Of a DNA stretch of 64,000 bases, positions 22,820-33,951 are shown piece by piece. The DNA lies in assembly GCA_009731375.1 (NCBI GenBank), contig BJOX01000005.1, positions 34,143-98,142 of the forward strand, in the 5' to 3' direction. A program made the translations under genes and the position numbers. Within the stretch, counting starts at the first letter, position 1; each line of letters starts with the position of its first letter. The DNA comes from Paulinella micropora (lineage: Eukaryota; Cercozoa; Imbricatea; Euglyphida). A model generated the notes under the pieces. The model was not told the DNA's origin, did no database searches, and was given only the letters and a program-made list of their open reading frames with translations.

Positions 22820-23560
22820 CACGCTGGATTTGACGTCCAAGCATCGTCATCGAACACCTACGAGATAGTGTATTCCCCTGAGAAATACGATGACCAACCT
22901 GATTCTTCGTCAAGTTTAAGTTCCACATCCAGTTCGTCATCTAGCTCGAGTTCATCGTCAAGGCTGATGGCCCCAGCACAGCCTCCATCGGCCCCAGCGT
23001 CGTTACCACCGGCCCCAGCACAGCCACCGTTGGCCTCAATCCAGCCGCCATCAACCCTGGCTCATCCACCAGCGGCCACTGGTTCTGACGCACCGGCCGC
23101 ACCGTTGCCACAGGTAACTCGTGCCCACCCTGTTCAACCACAGCCCTTTTCTGGCTGCAAACCCAGTGAGAACAAGAAGCATCACGACGATGACGATTCA
23201 AAAGGCGGCGGACAAGGCCCCCCCTCGTCTTCGTCAAGCGGTTCGTCGTTAAGCGGTTCGTCGTCAAGCAGTTTGCCATCAACGCCGACTATGACCCAGA
23301 CATCTGCGATTTCTCCTCCTCACTCAACCACGCGACGTTCGCAACACCCTCGGAACAAGGAAAGTGTGAACTTTGCGGATTGCCCAAAAGCAACCTCTCC
23401 TCTGTTACCTAGCCACTTTGCCTCTTCCGATCATCGAGCCGCACTTTTAAGACGACGACTTCTCGACCATAAATCTCGGAGTTGCCGCCAACTCAATATG
23501 CTCGCTCGGCCTGGCACTGGCCCAACTCAGAGATGGGGCAATACGCAAAGTCAAGCGTGA
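22820..23560 (+). pseudogene. Element D: second Ser/Pro/Ala-rich linker
   Basis: TYEIHAGFDVQ is followed by Ser-rich, then Pro/Ala-rich repeats (APAQPP, PASLPP). It separates the NPYSR domain from the RT. Low-complexity protein; no function assigned. Confidence 0.45.
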
Positions 23561-23639
23561 CAACCAAATCTGGGGCATTCTCCAGACTCCAAACAACTGA
23601 GGCTGCCTGCTCCTCTGACGCTTCAGACCGACATCGGCC

Positions 23640-25282
23640 CGCCGTTTCCATACTCGGATTCCTTCATGGAAGACTTCGCGCAAACATGTCCCGACCCTCG
23701 CATGCTCTTTTGCACGGCATCAACAGTCCGGGGAGCCCACCCTGCCCCATGGTTCTTCATCTCCGAACGACTTTGCCGCGACTTTTTAACCAAGTGAGCG
23801 GAACAGAAAGCGGCACCGACAGGTCCTAAGTTTCCTCCTGAAGCAGTCAACCCGAGCCTCACCAAACCCCAACAAGACCAACTCTGGGCCCTCATCCGCG
23901 AATTTGACCACATCTTTCAAGACAAGGCAGGCATCTTCAAACATACTGTCGTGTCCCTTCGACTCAAACCGAATGCCAAACCAGTTGCAGTTCCATGCCC
24001 GCGCTGGACTCCGGCAGTGGGCGAATATCTTTCTAGCTGGGCTACGGACGTCCTCAGCGCCGGCACATGGAACTACGCCTCCTCTCAATGCGCATGTGCG
24101 AGCCGCAGTTGCCCGGTCGGGAAATTCGAGGATATCGCGAAAGAAGTCATCCGAGACATTCGGAACGTTTACGACTACCGCATGCCCAATGACAATCTTC
24201 ACCTCCCAGTCCCAGGTCTTCCAAACCCGGATCATTACCGAGAACGATTCGCCGGCTGCCACTATCTCAGCTCCATCGACATGGTAGACCGCTTCTCCCA
24301 TCTTCGCCTGAACCCGGACGATGATAGCCGAGATGTTTTAGCCGTGTGGACCCCTCAAGGTCTATTGGTCCCCAACTTTATGCCTCAAGGTGTACATCAT
24401 GCCCTCGGCGATTTCCAACGTGCGATCGAGAAGTCATTCCAACCACTCCCCTTTTGGAACAAGCCGCCCCCAGCTATTTCTACTGCAGGCGCCTATCTCG
24501 ACGACGTCACCGCTGGTGCAAACGACTTTCAAACACACCTGAACCAAATTCGTGGTATATTCTCAAGTATGGACACCTCCGACCTTCATAAATCGGCGCG
24601 CAAACTCCGCTTGGGATACCATGAACTGACAATTCTCTGCAAGAAATGTAGTAAGAAAGGCATCGCTGCTGACACAGCGAAGATCAACGCTATCCTCCGA
24701 ATGGCTGATCCCTCCAATGTGTCTGAAGTTCGATCCATTCTGGATATGACCAACTTCATACAGGTCCACATCCCCGACTACTCCCGCCTTGTGTCACCTC
24801 TTACGAACCTGCTCAAGTCCACTCACGCCCGACCAGCAGGACAACCCTACCTCCATCGGGAAGAGCGGAAATGTATGAAGAAGCTCCGCCGCGTGCTTAC
24901 TATTATTATGCTTCCCGTCCTGGCCAAGTACGAGTCTTCTCACCATACTTGCCTTCGGACGGATGCTAGCCAAATAGGCATCGGTGGTGCCCTTCACACT
25001 GGCCCTGACCGCGACGCCCCGGTCATCCAATACTTTTCTCTCAAGTTCACAGACACGCAAACCCGCTGGACGACCTACGTGCGAGAAGCCTACGGCGTTA
25101 TTTACGGAGTTCAACAGTGCCGCTACTACATCGATGCCAGCGACCACAAACTCACTATCGTCACCGATCACCGGCCAGTCTTGTGGTTATGGCACGCTCG
25201 CAGCCCCATGGTCGTCGGATGGGTTCTGGAAAATCTTCAGACGATCCGCTTTAAGGTCGAATTTTCAATACCTCTCCGGTAA
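23640..25282 (+). pseudogene. Gypsy reverse transcriptase and RNase H, element D
   Basis: One frame except for a TGA near 23794. RT: VVSLRLKPNAKPV, SSIDMVDRFSHLRL, VWTPQGLLVPNFMPQGV, and the intact catalytic AYLDDV (about 24493-24510). The thumb is followed by RNase H: CLRTDASQIGIGGAL, YVREAYGVIYGVQQ, IVTDHRPVLWLW. The frame ends at 25282 after a frameshift near 25265. The reaction would be synthesis of element cDNA from RNA. This copy is interrupted but keeps its catalytic aspartates. Confidence 0.8.
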
Positions 25283-26540
25283 ACAAAACCTCCTTCCGGA
25301 TGGATTGTCCCGTGTCCCCTGCATAAGCCCAGGCGTCCCGACTCTCATCGGTGAAGCCGAAGCCACCCTACAGCTCCTTGCAACCATTCCATTACCCAGA
25401 GCAGGCTCTACTCTTTGGCTCGCCGTCGAAGGCACACATGCCGCCTTGGAAACGAAACTCAAGTCTCTCTCCTGCCGCATCATCCGCGCTGGCCCAACAC
25501 TACGAAGCATTCAAGCCCCGTGGGACCTAGCTATTGTTATCCCCTCCGCTGAACGCTCTCCGGCCGTCGTTCGTGACATGTTCGCCCTTCGTAAGCCATT
25601 TGCCCTGCTCATGCCGCAAGACCTCGTCCACTGCGTCCCGGACAATACACTCCCACAGGAGGCCGTCGAGACGTGTCGTAAGATTTTATTTCTTGACGAC
25701 AATCTAGTGTTGCTAGTCTTTGGCCTTGGCATGGAACAACACTATATATACCCTCTTGTCGCTACTTCGCACGCTCCTCGCGTCACGCGCCAGCAAATCA
25801 TGGACGCACAACGACTAGACACCCTCACAGCCCCTCTCTGGACCGATGACGTCTCTACCGTCTCCGCCGGATCAACAGAATTGACCCTTCGTCAGGGCCT
25901 TGCCGTCCTCGCCGACGCCAAACAGTCAACACTGAAGATCTACGTTCCAGAAGAGCTGCGCCGCCCGCTGATCAACTACGCCCACTTGATGCAGAACCAC
26001 GCCAAGACGCCAACACTCGTCCCCTTCATCAAGGAGCGCTATATTTGGTTTCGTACTGACGGCACGGATATTATGCACGCTGATGTCCTCGCCGCCCTCC
26101 GCGACTGCCACTTTTGCCAACTGGTCCACGCCCGCCTCACTCTCAACCACGGCCGCTACTCTTCGCTGAAGTGGAGCAGTCAAGGTCAAGGCATCGGCAT
26201 CGATCATATGCACGTCGGCATTCCGGGCGTTGTTTTTCAGTATATCCTGACGATCATCGATCTCTTCTCAGGATTTCTTCAATTCATCCCCTGCATCTCT
26301 ACCACATCCGAAGAAACAGTTGAGATCATCCTCAACCGATGGGCATACATTTTTGGTTTTCCGGAGTCCATCTTCTCCGACTATCACAGCTCGTTTGTAG
26401 GTACATTAGCAAAACGCTTCTGCAGTGAGGCTGGCCTCGACTGGCTGACCACCGCACCCTACTCACACCATCAACTCGGCTTCGTAGAATGCCGGCACAA
26501 AGCGATCCGCACCGCAATTCAGTCTCTACCCAAGGCAGAC
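25266..26540 (+). pseudogene. Gypsy integrase, element D (N-terminal and catalytic domains)
   Basis: It continues from RNase H (FQYLSGKQNLLPDGLSRVP). A ~250-residue connector leads to an HHCC zinc domain (HLMQNHAK... CHFCQ, about 25985-26120). The DDE core follows: GIDHMHVGIPG, IFSDYHSSFVGT, and the Glu in HQLGFVECRHKA. A frameshift near 26530 passes to the next frame. Confidence 0.8.
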
Positions 26541-27529
26541 AAATCGACTGGCCTAGCATCATCCCGTCCCTCTCCTTCGCCCAGAACACCTATGTGTCTA
26601 CGGCTACAGGTACAACCGCCTTTGAGGGTATGTTGGCACGCAAACCTCGCTGCACACTGGACTTTTTCGATTCCTCGGAGATCATTACTGCCCGCGCCTC
26701 CGCCTCAAGCGCCGCTCTCGACGCTTCCTCTACGCTTTCGCTTCAATCGTCAGAGCAGATCGAACTACTACGCCGCGCTCGCGCTGCAGTCACGGCGTAT
26801 ATCAGCACGTACACAGACGTCTCCCGCGCCCGATCTGTTGCTCAGAAGAACAAGGGCCGCCGCAAAGCCGTTAAGGAGTGGAAGGTTGGCGACACCGTCA
26901 CCGTCTACCGCCCTAAACCCTCAAAGCAAGGCATCCCCGCCTCGTCTGTCCTTCGGTTCGACGGCCCCTACACGATTTTAGAGCAAGTAAACTCTAACTG
27001 CTTTAAACTCCGCCACCTCAAGACCAATAGGATATTGAAACGGATCGACCGCTCCCACCTCTCTCCGTACACTGCCCCCACTGATGGCGTCGCCCCGCTT
27101 AATCCAGTCGCAGTGGACGACTATGATGACGACACTGTCAACTACACCACTGGTGAAATCGTTGCTTTCATCGACCGCAACCAAGTCAAGCTTGGCACTC
27201 TTTTGGACGAGGATCCGGAAGACGAGGAGGATGACCTCGTGGTCCATCAACTTGGTATCACTTCGGACACCAACCTTCTCTTCGCCCCATCTACGAAGAC
27301 ACAAAGGACAAAGCTACCATTCACAGCTGGAGTAAACCCCTGGCCTTCTGGAAGCCCCTCTTCTTCGATATCACCAACGATCAAGTCGTTCATCGACACA
27401 TCTCATGGCGTCCCTTTAGAAAGATCAAGGACAAAGGCCGGCTCTCCGCTAACGTTCTTAAGCGCATTCGAGGTACTCTCATCACCGGCGAATCCTTCCC
27501 GCTTCATGTCTTCCAGAAGGGCAAGCTAA
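26489..27529 (+). pseudogene. Integrase C-terminal part, element D
   Basis: It follows the frameshift: PSLSFAQNTYVSTATGTTAF, then a basic region, WKVGDTVTVYRPKPSKQG and FDGPYTILEQVNSNCFKLRH, a typical integrase C-terminal beta-barrel. A long tail (YTTGEIVAFIDRN...) follows. The last part, to about 27680, is open in another frame. No chromodomain is recognised. Confidence 0.65.
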
Positions 27530-27775
27530 GTCCAAGGAGTAGCCACCCCTTTCACTCTCAAGTGGGCTTTACCCATCGTAATGGCTTCACCCGGCCCCGC
27601 CGCCCAGCGCTTTTCCCACTTGAACCGTCATCGTCCCTAGAAATATTACGCCATGACCGGCGTACCCATGTAAGTCCTTGATCGCATCTTGTGCCTGCAG
27701 GTCAACGATCATTCTCACCGAACTTGAACCCCTCAGTGGTTATATCGGCACGGCATACTTAGTGCTTCATTGGTT

Positions 27776-27780
27776 CATCT
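27776..27780. repeat. Target-site duplication of Copia B (left)
   Basis: CATCT, repeated at 38766-38770 on the other side of B. Confidence 0.85.
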
Positions 27781-28251
27781 TATTAGACCACAAGGATACC
27801 TTGTTACCTACAAAAATTTCTTTCAGTTTAGATCTTGATTTCATGTTACATTACTTTATGTTTTACATATCATTTCCTTTTTACTATAATATAATATTAT
27901 TTTACGAATGCCACTTTTTCCTACTTACTGCCTTTATTTCGACAATATCTCATAAGTTATTAAGAGAGCTTTCCACGAATTTGCTGAGGCTATTGGTAAA
28001 TACTTCATTTCCATTTATTGAAGTATTCATTCAAAATTTGTCTTTATTAACCATATCAGCATTTGTTTCTATCTCTAGGAACGTTCTGAGATCTTTCTCG
28101 GCTTATATTCTTAAAGTGCGTAGGTTTGTGGTATTTGAGTCATTAAATCTATCTTGGTATATCACTAAAGCGGGACAAGTAACAGTACTCTGTCAGATAA
28201 AGATTGAATACTCACTACTAACAATCGTCATGTTTCCGGCGGGATTAATTT
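27781..28251 (+). repeat. 5' LTR of Copia B
   Basis: 471 bp, matching 38284-38765 closely. The main difference is an ~8-bp insertion (TCTGTACAA-type) near the end of the 3' copy. The open frame through it is not a gene. Confidence 0.9.
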
Positions 28252-28308
28252 GTTAAAATTGTTACGTGTGTGCAGGTTTATTACGGGCGGACACTGGTAC
28301 TGTGAAAT

Positions 28309-28420
28309 ATGGAGGAAAATCGTGGCGATGAAGCGAAGCTATTCGCTGGACTCGAAGTTTTTTGTAGAGCCTTTGTTCGAGCAGCGAGACCACAAAACGA
28401 GTTCCCGCTTGGTGAGTGCA
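28309..28420 (+). pseudogene. Gag remnant of Copia B
   Basis: Starts with ATG (MEENRGDEAKLFAGLEVFCR) about 57 bp after the LTR. About 37 codons on it joins integrase sequence (VDFRGP) through an internal deletion of gag-protease-integrase N-terminus. Confidence 0.55.
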
Positions 28421-31351
28421 TTGATGTCGACTTTCGTGGCCCTGGCCTGTCAAGTCTTTGCAGGGCAACTCCTACAAGCTTCTACTCAAGGAGACGTATG
28501 GATGGTGCTTTAACTTCTACACACCAACTCGTCTTTCTGGTACGTATCTAACGTACAACAACAAGGGTGTTGTGTTCCTGAATACGCAAACTGGAAAGCG
28601 TGTGAAACAGATTCGCACAGATGGGGAGTTCATCGCAAAGCTGTTAGTCGATTACTGCGACAGGAAAGGAATCATACTAAAAGTAACACCTGCACACGAA
28701 CCTACTTCTAATCCTATAGCTGAACGAGATCATCGAACGAGTGGAGGACGAGCGACGGCACTACGACTAGACGCTGGATTTCCTGAATCGTTCTGGGAGG
28801 AGATGGATCAAGCTGAGTGGGCTATCCGAATGGTTTCGCCTATCACTAAAGGACCACACAAAGGTCGTTCTCCCTATGAGGTGACCCTCAAACGCTCTTT
28901 CCCTATGGATTTTCTACAGCCTATCGGATGCCTGGCCTACGTTCGCGTTCACGACGCTAAGAAGGGAAGAGCTATGGCGATTCCAGGCGCTCTCACTGGC
29001 TACGACATTTTTCGGAGACTTTATCGTGTTTTTCTGTTAGAGGCACGTAAAATTGTTACAGTACGTAATGTCAAATTTGACCCCAGTGTTCGTGGTCATG
29101 GGCGTGCACACAACGAGGTACCTTGGAGCTTTGACAGTCCCCCGACGTCACAGCCTGTTTTTGAGCAGACCACTGAAAGTGGAAAAATTTCACGGGTAGA
29201 CCGTGATTTTTGCGACAGTGACAACGCTGTGCAAGGTGGTGTTGACGACGGTGCGTCCAAGGATGACGTCAACAAGGGTCTGGAGATCATCCTCGCTCCC
29301 ATACCACAATACCCACTTGTGACAGATGACGCCCAGACTGATGTCTCGCGTATTTTGGAGCTTGGGCCGGCACCGCTTCCGAAGCCAAGTGGTATTCCAG
29401 TTCTCCGTCGTGCTACAAGTGTCAAAGGTCGTGCTCCGAACAGGCCCTTGGCTCCGAAGGACATTTCTGGGGATCCTTTCGACCCAAACAACATCATGAC
29501 AGGTCCTCGCACTAGGAAAGCGCGTCCCTCACACCATTCCGCTTATCATGTTAAGCTAGCTGTTGATGTGCAAACGGACTGAAAATAACGACACCCTCGC
29601 TTCCGAACTCAACGACAATTGCGATGGCAAGTACGAATCAGACGAACCTGTATGTCTGGCTACACACGCTTTGCATATGCCTGAAAAACAGAAACGTCTC
29701 CACCCTGAAGTCGCGACGGCCAGAGCGAACGAGGTACGAGGCTTGTACGACGCCAACTGCCTTAAATGGGCGACTCGTGAGCAAGAAAAAGAGCATGGCG
29801 TTACACCTATTCATACCGGGTTCGTGGACGCGATAAAGCAGAATGAACCAATAGGTGAAATGGTGTATAAATCTCGTCTTGTGCTTTTTGGGAACAGGAT
29901 GAGTGCCTACGAGCATTACAGCCCGTATGAAACCTCAACTCCGGTCGCACATCATTTTGTCCTTCTGCTCTTTTGCGCCATTATGGTCGCGCTCAATGCG
30001 TTGATCCTGCAGATAGACTTCAGTCAGGCGTAAACACACGCCGATATGGAGGACGTGGTCTACGCCGTGCCTCCTGCAGGATTCGAGAAACCTGGTGAAC
30101 CGTTTGCGATATGGCGTGTCTACAAGGCCTTGTACGGGTCACCGCAGGCTGGGCGACGTTGGCACGACTACATAGCTCGATTTTTACGTAAGTGTGGGTA
30201 CCATCAATCTACTATAGATCCGTGTGTCTTCTTTCTTCACAGTGTGGCAGCAACGTTTCCCCCTGCCTTCACGAAGCTCGCGAATGCTTTGCCTTGGGTT
30301 CTACTGCTCAACACGGATGACATGCTGGTCTTCTGTTTTATATCGTCGCAGTTCGATGCACTCAAACGTCTACTACGAATGCACGCCTTCAGATTCAAGG
30401 ATATGGGAGCTGTCCGTGTCTTCGCTGGTTTACAGTTTAAACGTTTCGACAATGGTCTGCTCATACATCAGCGTGCATACATACGTAGCCTTTTGCGTGA
30501 CAGAGGCTATGAGGATGCTAAGCCAACTCCTACACCAGCAATGGTTCAGGAACCCGCCCCTGCTCCGGCAACATCCCCTCTGCGCCAATGGACGCTGCCG
30601 AAGTTGACTGGTGAGCTTATATGGCCGGCATCGATGACACAACCTCACATCGCGTATGCCGTAAATAGATTGTCTGTATTCGGACATCAGGCTCCGGATG
30701 TCGCATACGCTATGGTCGGACGAATTTATCGTCACTTGCGTGAAGAGCGGGGACTTTTCTTTCCTGCGAACGTGGACCCTACTACGTTGGAACTATCTTC
30801 TTTTTCCGACTCGGACTTCGGGAACGACCGTTTTACGCGACGATCAAGAAGTGGCGAAATCCATCTTTTGACGGGACCTATACATTGGAACTCATGACGT
30901 CAGACAACCGTTGCGCTCAGTACGATGGACGCGGAAGTCATCTCCATGTCGCAGACGGCAAGAACGACGGTTGCTATTCAAAGCTTCCTGGGGGAACTCA
31001 ACATGCCCGTCGGTAGTCCGGCGACGATTCAGGCTGACAACAAGGGTTCTATCGTGGCTTCTACCAACGGTCTCGGTGGTCCCAGATCGCGCCATTTGGA
31101 CATAAAGCACCACTACGTTGTGGAGCAAGTCCGGGAAGGTAAGGTGACGGTGATATGTGCAATCAATTGAGAACCTGGCCGATTTATTCACCAAGGCATT
31201 ACCAACTCCGCAATTCCGATACTTGGCGGATCAGTTTACGGTGTCGCTCAAGGCCTACCTGAAGGATGACGAGGACTCATTCCCCGCTTCGTGTGGTGAT
31301 GGACGTACGACATCGATCGCTGGCGGAGCCGACAAGCAGAAGGAGGACTGA
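28421..31351 (+). pseudogene. Copia-type pol of element B, broken
   Basis: Integrase core: YGWCFNFYTPT, QIRTDGEFIAK, SNPIAERDHRT, then GRSPYEVTLKR..., LQPIGCLAYVRVHDA. The RT follows with LQIDFSQA, MEDVVYAVPPAGFEKPG and ALYGSPQAGRRWHDY; the catalytic box is degraded to NTDDM. RNase H: FSDSDFGNDRFTRRSRSGEI, STMDAE, QADNKGSIV, RHLDIKHHYV. Damage: a frame change at about 29560-29590, TAA at 30031 replacing a tyrosine after SQA, TGA at 30895 replacing a tryptophan, and a frameshift near 31157. Ends at TGA 31349-31351. Confidence 0.85.
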
Positions 31352-31586
31352 TGGACCTCAGCAATAAAGAAATTCAGCCCTTCACATCGAGACGAGATTC
31401 AGCCATTCACATTGCCGTGGATTGTGCTTGTTCCTTGGTGGATGGCCTCCATTCTGCTGACTTGCCCGTCCACCCGGTGGGCGGATGTGATCTCCATCAT
31501 TTCGTGACCTTACTTCAGCCTTGGTGGCTGGCATTTTCTTTTTTTTTTTTGAGTCAAGTGTCCACGTTGCGGTGTGATATTATTAT
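31351..31586 (+). pseudogene. Second ORF of Copia B, 5' part (split by Copia C)
   Basis: The ATG at 31351 overlaps the pol stop (TGATG). The frame is open for 79 codons, is hydrophobic near its end (PWWLAFSFFFLSQ), and is cut by C at 31587. If C and one ATTAT are removed, the same frame continues at 38115 into another hydrophobic stretch, giving about 112 residues with two candidate membrane segments. This is the position of env-like ORFs in some Copia elements. Confidence 0.4.
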
Positions 31587-31886
31587 TGCAGTAAAATAGC
31601 TGTTAGATAATTTCAGACGGCAGTTACGCTTAGAATGTTTTCGTTAGGACTGATAATAATTACCAATTTGATAAGACTGGAACTAATCTTTATTGATTGG
31701 GTGTAACAGTACAATTACTTAAGTCAGCCAGGCATGTGCCTTAGTATACCAGTGCTAGTATTGGCGGTAAAAAGTCTTACTCAGTAAAATCTCACAACCT
31801 GATCAAAAGCGATCTACTTAAGTGTTCCGGCTCTATCCGGCCTCTGTCAACTGTTCAAGTTTACTACCGGAGATTTTATCATAGTG
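31587..31886 (+). repeat. 5' LTR of Copia C
   Basis: 300 bp, TGCAGTAAAATAG to TATCATAGTG. The near identity to the 3' copy indicates a recent insertion. Confidence 0.93.
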
Positions 31887-31895
31887 GGTTATGAG
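31887..31895 (+). promoter_or_regulatory. Primer-binding site matching the initiator tRNA-Met anticodon arm
   Basis: GGTTATGAG starts at the first base after the LTR. It is the complement of CTCATAACC, the anticodon-loop sequence of eukaryotic initiator tRNA-Met. Drosophila copia is known to prime from an internal (half) initiator tRNA. The Gag start codon ATG (31891) lies inside this site. Confidence 0.7.
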
Positions 31896-33951
31896 TTCTT
31901 CTGCTACTACCAGAGAAAAGGACGCGGCGACTACTGTTCTGCAAGGAAAGGCGCCGGCATTCATCGATGGGTTCAAAGGACGGAGCTGGGACGATTGGTT
32001 CGCACAAGTTCGGGTTGATTTGAGTTCGGTCGAGTGCTGGGAGTACGTGGCGCCCCTACAGGATGTCCTCGTCTGGAGATCTGAGGTGGAGGCGGAATCG
32101 AAGACTGCTACGCATGCGAAGGCTGCGTACGGTGATCGAGAAGAGGAAAAGCCCGAGCCCAAGGCTGGGAAGAAAGGGGGAAAGGCTGCGAAACCGGACG
32201 CCGAACCGGTTGTGAACCTAACTATGGTTCAAAGACGCAAGATACTTGCCAGAAGGGCACAGATATTTATGTGGCTGTACAGAGCACTTGAGTACGGGTC
32301 GCCGGCTGAATGGATTGTTCGTCATCTAGTACGAGAACCTTCGCTGCGACCAGAGGAATTCATCAATGTGCTACGGCTGCGATACCAGGGCACTGAGATG
32401 CATCAAATGCAGAAGCGGAACAGTCTGGTGAGCAATTGGCAATTTAACGTAAAAGACGACATGATGGCGCAGCTTCGAGACTTCACTACGCACTGCGAGT
32501 TCCTTGAAGACCACGGGGAGCCGGTGGGGGCGAGCCTGCAAATGCAATTCATCAAGACTGCGTTGGCCAAGTGCGCGGATAAACACCTGTGGAAGCCATT
32601 TCTCGACGCGCAGGTGACGGCGCCGTCGGTGGATTGGGATTCTTTCGAGAGTGCTTTCCAAAGGCGGGCGATTGCGAACGAGGCTCAGCGGTCTACGAGC
32701 AAGGATGAGACAGCGATGTGGGCTGGCCAGCAAGGAGCCAAGGGAAGCAAAGGGCGCCCAGAGATCGAGTGCTACAACTGCTCGAAGAAGCACAAGTATT
32801 TTCGCTGCATGGAACGGTGCCGCATACCGGGCCACGATCATACGGGAAAGAGTTGCCCAACGCTAAAAGACAGATACCGCAAGAAAATTCCTCGAGGCGA
32901 GAAGCCGCAGAAGGAAACGGCGAAGGACAAAGGCGGGAAAGACCAAGGGCGGAAGACCCAGGGTGCCACGAAGAGCCCTCCCGCCGCGGCCGTGTCCTGC
33001 ATGGCGCTACGTCAACAAGAGTGGAGAAAAGAGATGGCTGAACCTGTCCCGAGGATGGCTGTCGACGACGATGTCTACTTGATGCCGGCGGCGGATGGGT
33101 CTGGGCTACGACCGGCGCCTGTGAAAGGAGAAAAGAAGGTTGGTTATGCCTACATGGCACAGCGAGGGACTCCGTTTATGTACATTGGTCCACCGGATGT
33201 GGAAGTGGAGAATGATACAAGGAACAGCAAAGTCAACATTGCTGACTTCAGGACAGTCTTCAACAACGCGATGAGACCGGAGCTGCATTTCTGGATGTGG
33301 TACTATAACATACGAGTGACCCCGGATGACTGGGAACACTGGGCGATGGGGCTGGAAGAGAACGAGCCATGCGACCGGGAGACGCATATGCCACCAGAAT
33401 GTGAGAATTGCAGTGTGACGCAAGTCGCAGCGAAGAGGTACTGCTCGCGTTGCAAGATAGTCGCCTACTGCAACAAGGAGTGTCAAAAGATGGACTGGTC
33501 AAGGCACAGAGCATTCTGCAACTGGACTCAGAAGGAGGGCAAGGAGACGTGGTTGAAGGCTGGGGATCACAGCTCGGCGGAGACACGTGGCCTGGGACCG
33601 CATGGGTCAGATGTTACGAGAATGCGGGGCGACCTAGCGTACAAGAGGCTCATGAGGTACTGTCATGTGCTACCGCAGGAAGGTGACCAGGCAAGGGCAC
33701 TACAGCCAAGGCATAATGCATCGTTGTTGTTGGTGGGTCCGCCCGAGGCTGCCCGAGACTACCTTGAGCTCAGTTGGGAGGCTCTACAAGACGCGAAACG
33801 ACACGCGGAAACGGACCAAGAGTATTTCCTACTACGAGCCAAGGAGCGTTTCTTTCCGTCGGCATACCAACTGACGATGTCGGAAGAAGAAAAGAAATTG
33901 CACGTCAGCGCACTGCACAGAATACATCTGCATCCAGTCAACTGGAAGTGA
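31891..33951 (+). CDS. Gag of Copia C with zinc knuckle and MYND finger
   Basis: 686 residues, uninterrupted. The N-terminal half looks like a Copia Gag capsid (WDDWFAQVRVDLSSVECWEYV ... MQMQFIKTALAKC). A Cys/His cluster at residues about 294-322 (CYNCSKKHKYFRCMERC...GHDHTGKSCP) is a variant nucleic-acid-binding knuckle. A basic linker and a separate segment follow, then a canonical MYND zinc finger at about 504-543 (CENC ... CSRCK..AYCNKECQ...WSRHRAFC). MYND fingers normally mediate protein-protein contacts, and I know of no standard Copia Gag that has one. The C-terminal ~140 residues are unassigned. The next ORF overlaps by 178 nt in the -1 frame. I found no canonical slippery heptamer, so how Pol is expressed is unclear. 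Confidence 0.8.
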   Translation: MSSSATTREKDAATTVLQGKAPAFIDGFKGRSWDDWFAQVRVDLSSVECWEYVAPLQDVLVWRSEVEAESKTATHAKAAYGDREEEKPEPKAGKKGGKAAKPDAEPVVNLTMVQRRKILARRAQIFMWLYRALEYGSPAEWIVRHLVREPSLRPEEFINVLRLRYQGTEMHQMQKRNSLVSNWQFNVKDDMMAQLRDFTTHCEFLEDHGEPVGASLQMQFIKTALAKCADKHLWKPFLDAQVTAPSVDWDSFESAFQRRAIANEAQRSTSKDETAMWAGQQGAKGSKGRPEIECYNCSKKHKYFRCMERCRIPGHDHTGKSCPTLKDRYRKKIPRGEKPQKETAKDKGGKDQGRKTQGATKSPPAAAVSCMALRQQEWRKEMAEPVPRMAVDDDVYLMPAADGSGLRPAPVKGEKKVGYAYMAQRGTPFMYIGPPDVEVENDTRNSKVNIADFRTVFNNAMRPELHFWMWYYNIRVTPDDWEHWAMGLEENEPCDRETHMPPECENCSVTQVAAKRYCSRCKIVAYCNKECQKMDWSRHRAFCNWTQKEGKETWLKAGDHSSAETRGLGPHGSDVTRMRGDLAYKRLMRYCHVLPQEGDQARALQPRHNASLLLVGPPEAARDYLELSWEALQDAKRHAETDQEYFLLRAKERFFPSAYQLTMSEEEKKLHVSALHRIHLHPVNWK

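Noticed and set aside
20057-23560. Minus-strand ORFs across element D
   Set aside because: Shadows of the plus-strand Gag-Pol pieces.
33774-33951. Programmed -1 frameshift site between Gag and Pol of Copia C
   Set aside because: The frames do overlap, but GAAGAAGAAAAGAAATTG gives no proper X-XXY-YYZ heptamer in the zero frame; left open.
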